From NCBI GenBank assembly GCA_947846985.1, contig CANTUZ010000005.1, positions 13,211,861 to 13,275,860 of the forward strand: a stretch of DNA of 64,000 nucleotides, given 5' to 3'. The DNA comes from Fratercula arctica (taxonomy: Eukaryota; Chordata; Aves; Charadriiformes; Alcidae). A program made the translations under genes and the position numbers. Position 1 is the first letter of the stretch, and each line of letters opens with the position of its first letter. The notes under the pieces are model-generated. The model was not told the origin of the DNA. It made no database searches and worked only from the letters and a program-made list of their open reading frames with translations. Shown here one piece after another: positions 42,001 to 53,200 of this stretch.

Positions 42001-45000
42001 TTCCAGACTAGATAAAGAACCTATACAAAACAACCTACCTCCTCTTCCCTCCTCTGAAGGAGGGGTGCAAAGCTGTCTTAGATCCCAGCTCTGTAAGAAG
42101 GTGGAAATATTTGTCAAATGAAATCCCTCTATGAATACTCCTTTAACTGGTAGAGGCAGAAGAGGTTCACAGTCAGTCTTTTAGAAGTATAGTAAGAATG
42201 TTGTTCCTTGGTGAATCCCACACTGGCACAAGTTGAAGTAAGCACCTGTTCTCAGGGCTTTTGCAGAAGAGCTGGGAAATTCCAATTCTGTTCAAGTCAC
42301 TTGCTTACTTAATCACTGGGGATACTCTGTCATTTCTGTCACCATCACCTGGTAAACTGGGTATGCCATACAGGAACCTTTCAAAAGGCAATACTGTTCA
42401 GAGCTGACCTGTGCTAGCCTTGTTACAGAAACAAAGTGATTTTTTTTTTTTCTTGGTTTTAAATTATGTTCTGAGACTTGTGTTCTCCAGGAGGTAAATT
42501 TCACAGAGCTTGCCTGAGGAGTTCCCTCTCCCCAAGTACTGCTATTTGGGAATCATACCGCTCCAAAGCATCTGGAATGAGAAAAGTCTTTGAGGAAGAT
42601 TTATACTTGGGTAGAGAAAAGTTCTCTAGCTAGAAAGTGAGAAAAAGCAGAGAGCTTTCAGGACTAAGAGTCCCCTACTGTGGCAGGGAGTTTTCAAATA
42701 CCTGTGCTTCACCGTGCCTGGCCACTTCAGCTCCAGCTCTGAACTTGCCATCCAAAGACAAGAGACTTAAAAAAATTTCATCAATGACTTCAGTGCTGTT
42801 ATTGTGCGGTGAGGGCAGAGTGCTGGGTCTGATGCCTCACACACTTCCTTAGCATAACATCTTTTATCCTGAAGCCAGTGTGCATTTTGCACTGATGAAG
42901 ACGTGGGGCTATGGGAACATAACCCTGGACACAATCACCTTGGCTAACAGGAAGCAAGGCCTTTTTTAGATCCCAGTGGAAAATTAATGTGTTGTGGTCT
43001 TCTCCTAGACCATTGTGGGCACCTGCTCATGATGCCAGTTGTTTCTGAGAATAATCTATTAGTTTGAGAAGAAAGTATGATGGAGAAAATAACAACTTAT
43101 TTTTGCTCTGTTTGCATCAATCGATGGGTAAATATTTAAAACTTCTTGCTGCCAAGTTAGGATCAGGTTAGTAAACTACTTCCATGGCTGTAGCTAGGCA
43201 TGGATGTCATTCTGGGCGTTACGCATCTCCATTAATGTTCAAGGTATTGATTCAAGCAAAAATTTGGTCAGCTGCCTTGTGATTAATTAGCCACACAGAT
43301 ATAAAAGCAAACACAGAACTCCTAAGTTTCCTAGGGTAATGTATACATTAAGCACTGAAAAGGCTCCACTTCAGTACCGTTGCTCTAACAAATATCCCAC
43401 ATGATTTTGTGTGCATACTCGTATTTTGTGTACTAAGGAGTGACTTTTCACCATGCTGGGGAGGAGGAGTTTTGCCCAGAGAGGCCTCTGCTTGTAATTC
43501 CCATTCAGCAAAGCATTTAAGCAGGTATTTAAGTGCGTTGGTAGATAGAAATGGTTTGGAGTATTTAGACCAAGAATGGACTCCTTTGTGTCCATGAAAC
43601 ACTGAAAGATTGCTGGCTGCTAGCATAAGTGGGGCTTTGTAATGGGTGCTGTGCAGACCCTTTGTCCCTTAGGCTGAAGAAAGTGAGAAAATTGCTGACG
43701 GGGCAAGGAGGGGTGAAAACAATGGCATATCTCTGTTGGAGCAAATTCGGTGCTGTTCTTGCTCTTGCAATGGGTGTCTTAGATACTCTGCTTTATAGGC
43801 ATCATTAGTGCAATGGCTAATGACAGTGAAAGCATCTCGCAGCCGCTCTGATGTGGGGAGTGGATAACCTCTTTATTAGGGGTGGCTGTGAACTATTTCA
43901 AGACCTCGACAAGAAGCAGACTCAGCAAAAGTACGCAGCAGCCTTGTGGAGAGGTTGCTGGTCAGCCCAGCAGGCCTCTGAGGTACCATCTGAAGCTCTG
44001 TTTTTTACAGTTTGTTGTCAAGCTCTACTTTGTCCAGGTGCTCTGAGCTGGGTCTGTGAAGAGACTCTGAGCCTAGCTATTGCACAACGTCTTTCATTGA
44101 CTCTAGGATGAGCCAGGGCATCCCAGCCACGTTGGTTGTGAATAGGTTCTTTTTCATTGCAGAACCCAGCTACGAGCCTTTGTCTCCTGGGTATCCCTGC
44201 CTTCTCCTACCCCTCAGAGCCAGCATCTCATCCCACCAGCCCTGTGCCTTTTGGGGAGCAACAACAGGCTCACAGTTATATCTTAGCAGCTCCTGCTGGC
44301 CTGACATAGGATCTGATGTGAAGAAGAGCAGCGCCCTCTTCCTCCTGCCTTTCAGAGCTCAGAACCCTTGTGCAGCAGCGGCATTTCTGCGCGCCCGGCT
44401 CTGCTGCTCCTTGGTCTCCGGGTGTCAGGCGTCTGGAAAGTTAGAAAAGGAGCGAGAAAATTGTGTTTGTGTAGTGTGAAATGACTCGCGCTGTTTTAGC
44501 CTTAACAAGATCCCTCCTATATCTTTAATGACCTGCATGTAAAATTTATGGTGTGGAATGCCCCAGCAGCAGAGGAAGCCTTCGGCGCACAAGCCGCCTT
44601 TTGCAGGACAGGAGGGGAAGTGAAATCCCCTGAGGTTTGGGGAGTCTGAATGATGTAGTTATGGTTGGCACTTTGAATATATGTGTAGCTTACTTCAAAA
44701 TAAATATTTGCAGTTCGAGTCTAGCATACATGTGGGAGGGTGAGAACTAGCATGTATTGATGTTTCTAAAAATTAATCATTTTGGAAATTTTATACTGGA
44801 ATAATCTTATTGTTGCACAAAATAAGAACTTAGTGTGATACATACAGGGAGAAACGTCACCTGCCCTCTGTGTACACCATTTCCTGCCCACCTGCCCAGG
44901 TGGAGTTCCTGAAGAGAGCCATGCAAGGGACATTTCGGGAGAGAAAGGGAGATGAATTTGTCTTTTTGCTTGAGAGGAAAGTTCCCTGGTGTCTTCAGCT

Positions 45001-48000
45001 CCATGGAAAGCTCTGAAAGACCCGGTGGCCATGTCTGTGCTTGTGTGTGCGGCTGGTTGCGTAGCAGCAACATCTGAGTTGTGCTTGGATCTTGTCTTGG
45101 GGGAAACCAGCCGGAGAGTGATGCCAGGGGCAGGATCAGCCCTGTTTTCCACCAGCTGTGAGCAGGAGTGGCGCAGTTCAATGCGCAGCAGCCACCGTTA
45201 CCTCCCTTAAGGGCTGTGGTTGTTCCTGACAGTTCTATGATGTGGAGGTCAGGGGAGGCCAGGCTTTCTGTGCCCTGTGCCAGCCCCCATGCGTACTGTC
45301 CTCTTATCCCTTCCCCAGTGCTTAGCAAGTCACCTGCCAGCTTCTCCCATTCCCCTTGTCACTCTGTCCCAAATCTTCCGCCTGCCCCTCTGCTGGCACA
45401 TGGAACCCACAGCTTCTTCCCTGGCTCATGTGGGACCTGGAAGGGGCTCAGCCTGTTTTCCCGGTGCAGCACAGCTACCAGCATGGCTTTGCAAGCTCCA
45501 GAGGCAGGACCTGTTCTTATGTTCCCTCAGCCACAAATAGCTCCTAGCTAGGAGCTGGATGTCACTGAGATATGTGGTAGAAGTGTACCACTTGTTTCAC
45601 TGTGCTTTTGTTTTTTTAGAAGTGTTTCAGCCTCTTTAAAACAGGAAAAATAAAGGTGAGCGAGTTCTTGCATTTTAATCTCTCGGTTTGACGTGTGTAG
45701 TTTTTATATTCCTGAAACTATCATCCACGTCTTATGCCTGTATATGAACTAGACAGATAAATTCAGTTCAGTCTCCTATGAGAAGCTGCACAGCGTCTGA
45801 TTCCTCTCCTATTGTCATCAGTGCCCCTACTCTGTCCCTGCTGCCACCAGCTCATGCACCGCACGGAACTTGCAAAGGGAGGGAAAGGAGGTTGGAGCTG
45901 CATCCAAGGTAAGTGGGGAGAGCGGCCCTGGGAATAGTTGTTTCTGTGGAGTCCTTGTGCTTGTGATGGGGCCCATATCCCAGCCCGGGAGGTCCTTTCC
46001 CTTGGTCAGCAGTGGACACACAGACAGTGGTGGGGAGTTACTGTACAAACAAAATGAGCCCGATCTCTTGGGAATCTCAGCCTGATTCTACCTTTGTATG
46101 TTATAGGATCTCTCCAGCTCTATCCATAGTCTCTGTCTTCCTACAAATGATGATTAAGCAGCTCTCTAAATCCTTCTGGGTTTTTGTATCCAACTGTTCT
46201 AGGAAAAAGCTGTTTTAGGAAAAGCCTCCAAACCATTCCAGTTATTTGCCTGAGTAGGCTAGAGCTGACCCTTACATATCTTGCACTGATGGACAGAATA
46301 ACTTACTTTTCTACATCAATTATTGTGGTTTCATTTTCTTGAGCTCTTCACAGTCTTCCTTCTGGAAACTGAATCTTTCTCTAAAGTTTTTTCTTTGTGG
46401 TAAATTATGCTTTCTGGGAGTCTTGCCTGCTGTTGCTTCTGTTTTTGTTAAATTATACCGCTCTGTCCTTTCTTCTCAGTTTTCCAGGGCATCTCTGCAT
46501 CTCTTCAGGATATGACAACCACTAGCAAATAATTTATTTTTAAGGAAAGATGAGAAATCAAAGAAAAGAAAAAAAATAAAAAGGACTGACCCACTTCCTG
46601 CTTTGCCTGCTGCTTCTTTCCTTTTCGTCGAGAGAAGAGATGGGGGTGTGAATGAAACTCCGCAGCTCTTCTTCCCTCACGCTGCAAGCATGACTGGGTA
46701 CTAAGCCAGTATAAATCAGCTGTAAATGGGGGTATAAAATTGCTGGGATTCAGCTCCATCAGTTTACATCACGTGTAAAGCCAGTTGTGTTTGCAGGCAG
46801 GACCTGTCTCCCTTCATCTTCTGAGTAGGGTGGCTAATAAGCTCCTGAGCCTCCTCTCCCTTCCCTCGAAGGGCGCTTGTGCTGCTGTTCAGTGCTGCCT
46901 TCCCCTGTCTCTGGCTGCGGTGGCAAAGGGCATGTTGGAAAGGCCAGAGAGAGCAGCATTTCCCTCTGTTTTCTCTTTGCAGTGGGTTTGGAAACTGAGG
47001 ACAGCAGCACCTCTGTCCTTGGCTTTGCTGGGTTCAAACCCTGGGTTCAAAGTATCTAAACTGAGCCCCTATTTCAGCGTGGATCCTGAGTAATTTGAGC
47101 AGATGATTTACCACTCCTCCCACTTTCCTCTTTCCCAGGATTAAAAATCAAGAGGGGAATTAGGGCTTTTAGCTCATTTATTACTCTTGAGCAGTGGGCA
47201 GATTTTCTTCTGACCTGTTGGCACCAGGGGCATTTATAACATACGTCAGAAGTGCAGTTGCAGGGCTCAGGAAAAATGCTTGTTTACTGCATTAAAACAC
47301 AGGCTGTGATCTTGGAGCTGTAGCGTGAGGGGGGCTTTTCATGCTCCACCTGCTCTTGCGGCTTTACTCTTCTTGCTGTAAGCCAGAGCGGACTGGGCAG
47401 TTGCTAGTATTCCAGGCAGAGTGCCGCTCCTCCTTGGAGTTTTTATATTAAAAATTGTCTCCTGGTTTCAGTGTCAGTCTTTCTGCTTTCTTCTGTGCCT
47501 CCTTGCCTTTGGGAGAGTGCGGATGTAGTCTCATGTCTTTATTTAATCAGCTGGATGAGTGCCAAATAGCTCCCAAGGTGAAAAATAAGGTGCTTTTATC
47601 CTCCTGGGCATGTTTGCCTGAAGTGGAACAGCGGTCCTGTCGTGTAATGAGCCAAGTCGGTGTGGGGAGGAAAAATTATTTCCCCCTTCAGACTGTCAGC
47701 CCTGTTATCCTTCTGCGCACTGACACGTTCACCGAGCTCAGGCTGGCTCATGCATAATGGCCTTTATGTGAGGCTGTGATACAATGGGTTTGCGTTTTAT
47801 TGTATTCTGCACTCTCATCTGATACTGTTTTTTTCTTCCCTCCCCCCCACCCCGCAGGTCATATGAAGAGGGCCTGAACACACACAGTCTGGCTGTGGCT
47901 GCGAAGCGCGGATGTGTAAGGTTACCCACAGAACGTTGCCGCTTTGGCATCACCGCAGCAGCTGGCATCAGCCCTGGTCAGTGCCAGCACCACTCCCTGG

Positions 48001-49500
48001 GCACCGCTGGCAGCGACCCTCCTGCAAAGGGGCTGCTGTCAGCCATCAGCGCCCCCATGGCAACTAAGCTTTACATATAAAATGTGCCAAGATAAAGAAA
48101 CAGATTGTCGGGGCTGGCCCAGTTGCGTGGGCCAAGGTGAAAGGGAAGGGCTGGCTGCAGCTCACAGCTGCCGGGGGCTGGATCCTGCCGGCCCCTTCAT
48201 TTGTGTTTTGTTGGGTTTCCTTTTCCCCAATATATTTCAGTTGCTGCAAGGGGAATATCTTTCCCTGGCTGCTTTCAGGGGAAGTCCTTTTATTCCTCTC
48301 CCCCCCACATTACTTTGGGTCTCTTCCCGAAGTATTTTTCTCTGGCCTCCCCTGTCCCTTTCCTGTCAGAGGCAGGAGTGTTTCCCTGGAGCTGGCCGAA
48401 GGCAGGTGGTGTCTTGGTGAGCAGAAAGTGAGCCTGGGCTGCGTGGTGGGGGGGAGCAAAGTGGGGTCAGCAGCCCGGCTGACCCGAAAGTTAGGAGTGC
48501 CCTGGCAGTCAGGCTTGGCATAAACCCTGGGTTAAACTCAGCTTTTCTTGTGCTTTATCTAGCACGTTAAAGGTGTCTGTCGGTTTAACAAGAACCAAAC
48601 CCATGCGGGGTGTTGCTGGCTCCGTACTGTCTCTCCTGAGGCAGAGCTGCATTTTCTCCTCGCCTGTTCCTTGCAGCAAATTACTTGGAAAGTGGAAGGT
48701 TCAGGTGAGTGCCTGCTGCCCGAGCGGCACTGCTGAAAGTCTGTAGGTCCTTTGAGGGGGTGAAGTGTTTCTTTCTGGTGAGAGATGATGTATTACTTAA
48801 AAACTCATGGTTGTAGTGAAAGAAACCCATATAGGCTGTGAGTCCTGTTAGCAAAATCCCCTTTTCTAACTATTACATCAATCAGTCTTTATAATACAAA
48901 AGTGTATTAACTTTGTTAACGTGTATTATTTCGTGTTATGCACTGTGATGTAATGAAGTAGTAGAATTTTACTGGAGACTCTGGTATTGTTCATGCCTAA
49001 GTAAAACAAACTAAAGGACAGCCTGGCCCCAGAAATAAGGACTTTGCTTCTTGGAAGCCTAGGGCTGCCCATGAAGGATAAAGGATGCCCCTGGACTACC
49101 AAGGTAACACCAGCATCCCAGCCCCTTTAACATGTCTTTGAAACCCTCCCAGCATCGTCAGAGATAAGTAACTGTAGTAAGACTGACTCCAGGGACACCT
49201 GGGTTAATAGACAAGCAGTAAGAATGCTGCAAAAATATAGTTGCTTTGCAAAGTTTTACTCTGACTAGTAATCAGTAGCGTGGATGCTAGCGATTAGTCA
49301 AATCGTGCTGTACCTGAACATTTGATGAGAATAGGAACCCTGTGTAAAACCTCATTTGGGGTGCACAAGTTCGGCTGGGGCGATTTTTCTGACAGTCCTT
49401 ACCCTTCCTGGGGACTTGAGCAGCCAGTGACGATGCAGATGGGCACTTGCGATACTTCAGTAAGGCAGGTGGCACCCAGAGCCTGCCCTAACCCTGGGCA
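36071..49500. other. Intergenic region between SCUBE2 and NRIP3
   Basis: No gene is recognised. Frames of 100-170 codons occur on both strands, mostly in GC-rich patches at about 38.4-39.0, 44.1-45.5 and 47.9-48.5 kb. They overlap each other and show no conserved motif, so I treat them as chance. The one clear structure is the 36-bp stem hairpin at 41887-41976. An AT-rich stretch at about 43080-43310 looks enhancer-like by composition only. Confidence 0.6.
41887..41976. repeat. 90-nt near-perfect inverted repeat / hairpin
   Basis: Left arm 41887-41922, loop of 18 nt at 41923-41940, right arm 41941-41976. Of 36 positions, 32 are Watson-Crick matches and one is a G-T wobble. The three mismatches are at arm positions 20, 27 and 33. 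A direct copy of AAGTTCCAAAATA lies in the left arm and loop, and another just upstream near 41861. It could be a small palindromic transposon (MITE) relic or a pre-microRNA-like hairpin. Which one is unknown. Confidence 0.75.
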
Positions 49501-50103
49501 TAAGGTAGCAAACCTCAACATGGCCGGTTATAGAGTCCGTGCGGGGCTGCATCACCCCAGCCCTGTGGGGCAGCAGCACCCGGGACTGCAGGGATGCTGG
49601 GCAGCTGTCACCCACCGTGACACCTCGGATTTCCTACCCAGGCCAAAAAAAAAGCTGTGCCTGCAGAGGTCAGCTGGGAGGTGTGCTGGCTCCTGGAGCT
49701 GTTTGCCGCTCTCAAAGCCCCCCCCCAGCAGCCTCACGGGCAAAGAGAGTGACCGAGCACCGTCCTGGTGCTCCGTCGCTCTCTTTTCTGCCCGTGAGGC
49801 TGCTGGGGGGTCTTTGAGAGCTGTCAGATGCCTGCGGCTAATCTCGCTTTCAGGAGAGGCAGCGAGGAGGAACGGCAGCGGTTTATTCCCTTAGATCGAG
49901 CCTGAGCTCACCCGCCGTTGTTTGTGCAACGTATTGCGATGTGCCCAACCCCTCCTTTGCTCGGCGACGCCAGCTGGAGTACCTGCCGGTCTCCAAACGT
50001 CACCAGGCTCCGGTTATAAAGCGCAGGCGATAGAGCATCTCCCCGGCTCCATCTCTCCGAGAGGCGCATCTTCAGGAAGCGAGCCGTACACGCGGGTGGA
50101 AAG
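49500..50103 (+). promoter_or_regulatory. NRIP3: NRIP3 promoter region and 5' UTR
   Basis: A GC-rich, CpG-containing stretch immediately upstream of the NRIP3 start codon. A TATA-like element GGTTATAAAG sits at 50012-50021 (TATAAA 50015-50020), which would place transcription start near 50045. A CRE half-site CGTCA is at 49998-50002. The 5' UTR would then be about 60 nt. The start is inferred and no transcript evidence is available. Confidence 0.55.
49708..49821. repeat. 114-nt near-perfect inverted repeat upstream of NRIP3
   Basis: Left arm 49708-49761 and right arm 49767-49821 flank a 5-nt loop (GTCCT). The outer ends GCTCTCAAAG / CTTTGAGAGC and the inner ends GAGCACC / GGTGCTC pair perfectly. 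About 50 positions pair in all. Differences are the C-run length (9 versus 6 G), an extra 2 nt in the right arm, and two substitutions. It lies 283 bp before the NRIP3 ATG. It could be a young template-switch duplication, a cruciform-forming element or a fold-back artefact. Confidence 0.85.
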
Positions 50104-50277
50104 ATGTTTTATTCGGGTATCCTGACAGAGCCGAGTAGAAAAGAAGTGGAGATAAGGGAAGCGGCATCTCTCCGCCAGCAGAGGAGGATGAAGCAGGCGG
50201 TTCAGTTTATTCACAAGGATTCTGCAGATCTCCTCCCTCTGGATGGGCTGAAGAAGCTGGGGACTTCAAAAGATACT
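50104..50277 (+). CDS. NRIP3: NRIP3 exon 1 (coding part): start codon and N-terminal basic helix
   Basis: 174 nt, 58 codons, phase 0 end; donor ACT|GTAAGG. It begins MFYSGILTEPSRKEVEIREA and ends LLPLDGLKKLGTSKDT. The frame continues into the intron for 16 codons, but homology to the family stops at the donor. Confidence 0.95.
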
Positions 50278-53200
50278 GTAAGGCTTTATTGTGTTTATTG
50301 GAAGGGAGACTTCAAAAACCGGTAGTGTCTATTTTTTTTTTTTTCTTTCCTTCGTGCCATTTTTCTGTTAGGAGGAGAAGTTAGTTGGTTGTAGAAATTG
50401 GTATAAAAATGAGGCTTTTGTATGTGGAAGGGAGTGGAAATACGGTGCTAGTTATCACCAGGACTGCTTTTTGCTCGTAGGTTCTTTCTGATGTCTGCCA
50501 CTCACCTCTAAAAAGCTTTTTTTTTTTCTTTGCATTTGCACGAATGTCAGAAAAAAGGATACTGTTTTCAGTACAATAATCCTCTCTGAATCAACCAAAA
50601 TGGCTTCATATATTACATACGTACACACACATATGTTTGTCTGTGATGCATATATGCGCACAACATGTAATCATAAAATATTCAGTAAAGTGCCGTCACT
50701 AGTAATGGAAATATAAAACTGACAAGATTACACTTTGAAAAAGGCTTATGCGTATATGTTGGGTTTTTTTAAATGAAAATACATAATTCTAGGTTTGAAA
50801 TATTTACATATGCAATGATCCATGTGATCATGTAGATGACATACAATATTCTTCTTCACGAAGAGAAGAGAGCATTTCTAAATACTAATTTGCACAAATG
50901 TTTGAGCTTTCTCTAATGGGAAGTGATACTTAAATGTAATATCAAAAGTTGTGATGTAAGGAGTACAATCTAGAAAACATATCCTACCAAGGAAAGATAC
51001 TTCTTTTTTTTTTTTTTTTTTCTCCAATTGTTGCAAAATTCTTGCACCTTGTAACACACAGCATTTGCTTTTATCAATGCTTGATACAGGTTCACTGAAA
51101 AAAGTGAATCTTTTTATTTTTAGCAGAGTAGTTTTGTTCCGTCATAGCCTTCCTGCTCAGCTGGGTTAGGCTTGGCTCTGCCTGGCTGAGGTAAGTGGAA
51201 TGAGTTGGCTGATCTCTGCAGTGCGCATGGAGCTGATTTTTTTTTTTTTGATATCCCAAATGTTTTGCAGTTGTGGGGAGTGAAGGTCCTTCCTGGGGAA
51301 AGGCTCAGAAGGAGCTTTGCTGGTCACCATTGAACGGCAGCTCTCCATCGGGGAGCTACAAAGTGCTGTTCAGAGCGTGATGGTGTATCACTGTTACCTG
51401 CAGAGTTGAAGTAATGTGTCGTGGCTCAGCGACCCTCGGTGTGTGGAGCGGAGACCCTGATGACAGGGCTTTTCTGCTCTGCCCAGACAAGAGAGGCAAC
51501 AGGTAGCGGGAGCCAGGGGCATTGAGCACTGAAGTCCTTGCCCCCGCAGCAGCGAGGACCGGGTTTAGCCCTGGTGCCAGGGGCAGAGCATGGTGCTCCT
51601 CACCATGGCCCTGGTCACAGAAATGTCACCTGAGGTTTCCTCCCTGCTCCTGTGCCTGCACAGGCTGAGCAGCGGCTGTGGCATCACCACTGCTGCACCC
51701 AAAGCCTCTGCAAGGAGGGTCTGCATGGGGGCGGGAGGTCTCTCCAGGGATGTGCCAAAGCCCTGGGGAGGTCCACAGCTGCTGATCCCCTCCAAGGACA
51801 AAAAGGAGGTGTGGCACGGCAGAGGCACGCTGCCCACCCCGGCTACCCTGGCTGTGGTGGGTCTCTGGCCAAGGGATGGGGTGAGAACTGAGCTGGTATG
51901 GGCCACCTCACTGCAGAACCTCTTGTCCCCACATCACAGTGAGGTGTGATGGGACAGTGGGCACAGGTGGCCAGGGCTTGCCTTGGCCATAGCCTCCTGC
52001 CCCATGGGATGTATGAGTACCCAAAGCAACAGCACTGGCATGTGCTCAGGCTCGTTCCCGCAGACCCAGAGAAGATGTCATGAATTTCAGAGTTGTTGCA
52101 GTGGCACGTGTTGCAGTGAAGTGATGCTGCCGGCACTGCTGCCCTCACACTGCACGTGTCCGAGATAGCAGTGAGCATCGCTTCAAGAGGACCCACTGTG
52201 TCTCTCCAGTGCCGTGGCTGCCTGGATGTCACAAGAGTTGTCCCCAGGAGGAGCAGGAGACCATACATCTCTGAGACTGGAGAAAGCACTAAGAGTCTCC
52301 AAAATGTAGGACCCTACCTTGGCAGGGCCCCAAACTGAGAGGTCCGGGGACAGAGGGGCTGAGCTGTGGGGTCAGGAGGCCCAGGGCATCAGGGGTCTTT
52401 GCCCAGGGCATTTGCACGCTTTTCTTGTGAATAACTGCACACCTCCGAACAAAGCAGCCTGTTCTTGTGTCTAAAGCTGCATGACAGCTGAGGTGACATG
52501 GGTGGAAGGGCTTCTGACATGACTGGCATTATTAATGCAGGATTTCCCATGAGGGTTTTCCAGCAGCCTCGGCCAGAGGAGAGAGGAGGTAACAGCTCCC
52601 CGGAGACAGGGCCAGGTGGTGAGGACAGACTGTGTCTGTCAGGTTGACAGCTGGCAGCGACCACTCCGATTCTGGGGAGAAATCCCTTTCCTCTGGGCCA
52701 CAGTGCAGGGGGTGCCGTGCACAGCGAGGTGGCAGCAGGTTGCCAGGGAGGGTGTCCTGGCATCCCCCAGCTTGCGTGCTGTTACTCGGCTCCTGGAGCA
52801 TCTCTCCTGGGGATGCCCGGTGTAGGCAGGTTTGATAAATGTTTGTTGTAATTATCTATGTTAAGCTTCCAATATTTTTCAGTGTATTGTTCTAGGTTGG
52901 ACCGAACACTTCCAGCTCCTCACTCCCTTTACATATTCCACTTTGCCTAGCATAAGATAAAACTGTAGTATAGCATACATTGGATTTGGCAATTGTAGGG
53001 CTGGATATACAGAGCAGAAATGGTTTTGTTTGGATGCCTCACTATTAGCCTCCTCCCTGAAGCCCGGAAAACTGGCATGAGAAGGTCGTTGGTTGGGATT
53101 TGGACTTCCCGACACTGTAGCTATGACCCCCAGCCTGACTTGGGCAGGGTATGCTGCCCCTCGGCCGCTCTTCCTCCTGCTCCCACACTTCGCTCCAGAG

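Noticed and set aside
51480..52820. Dense overlapping frames on both strands in NRIP3 intron 1
   Set aside because: GC-rich composition lowers stop frequency. No frame shows conserved motifs, splice partners or a start context that stands out.
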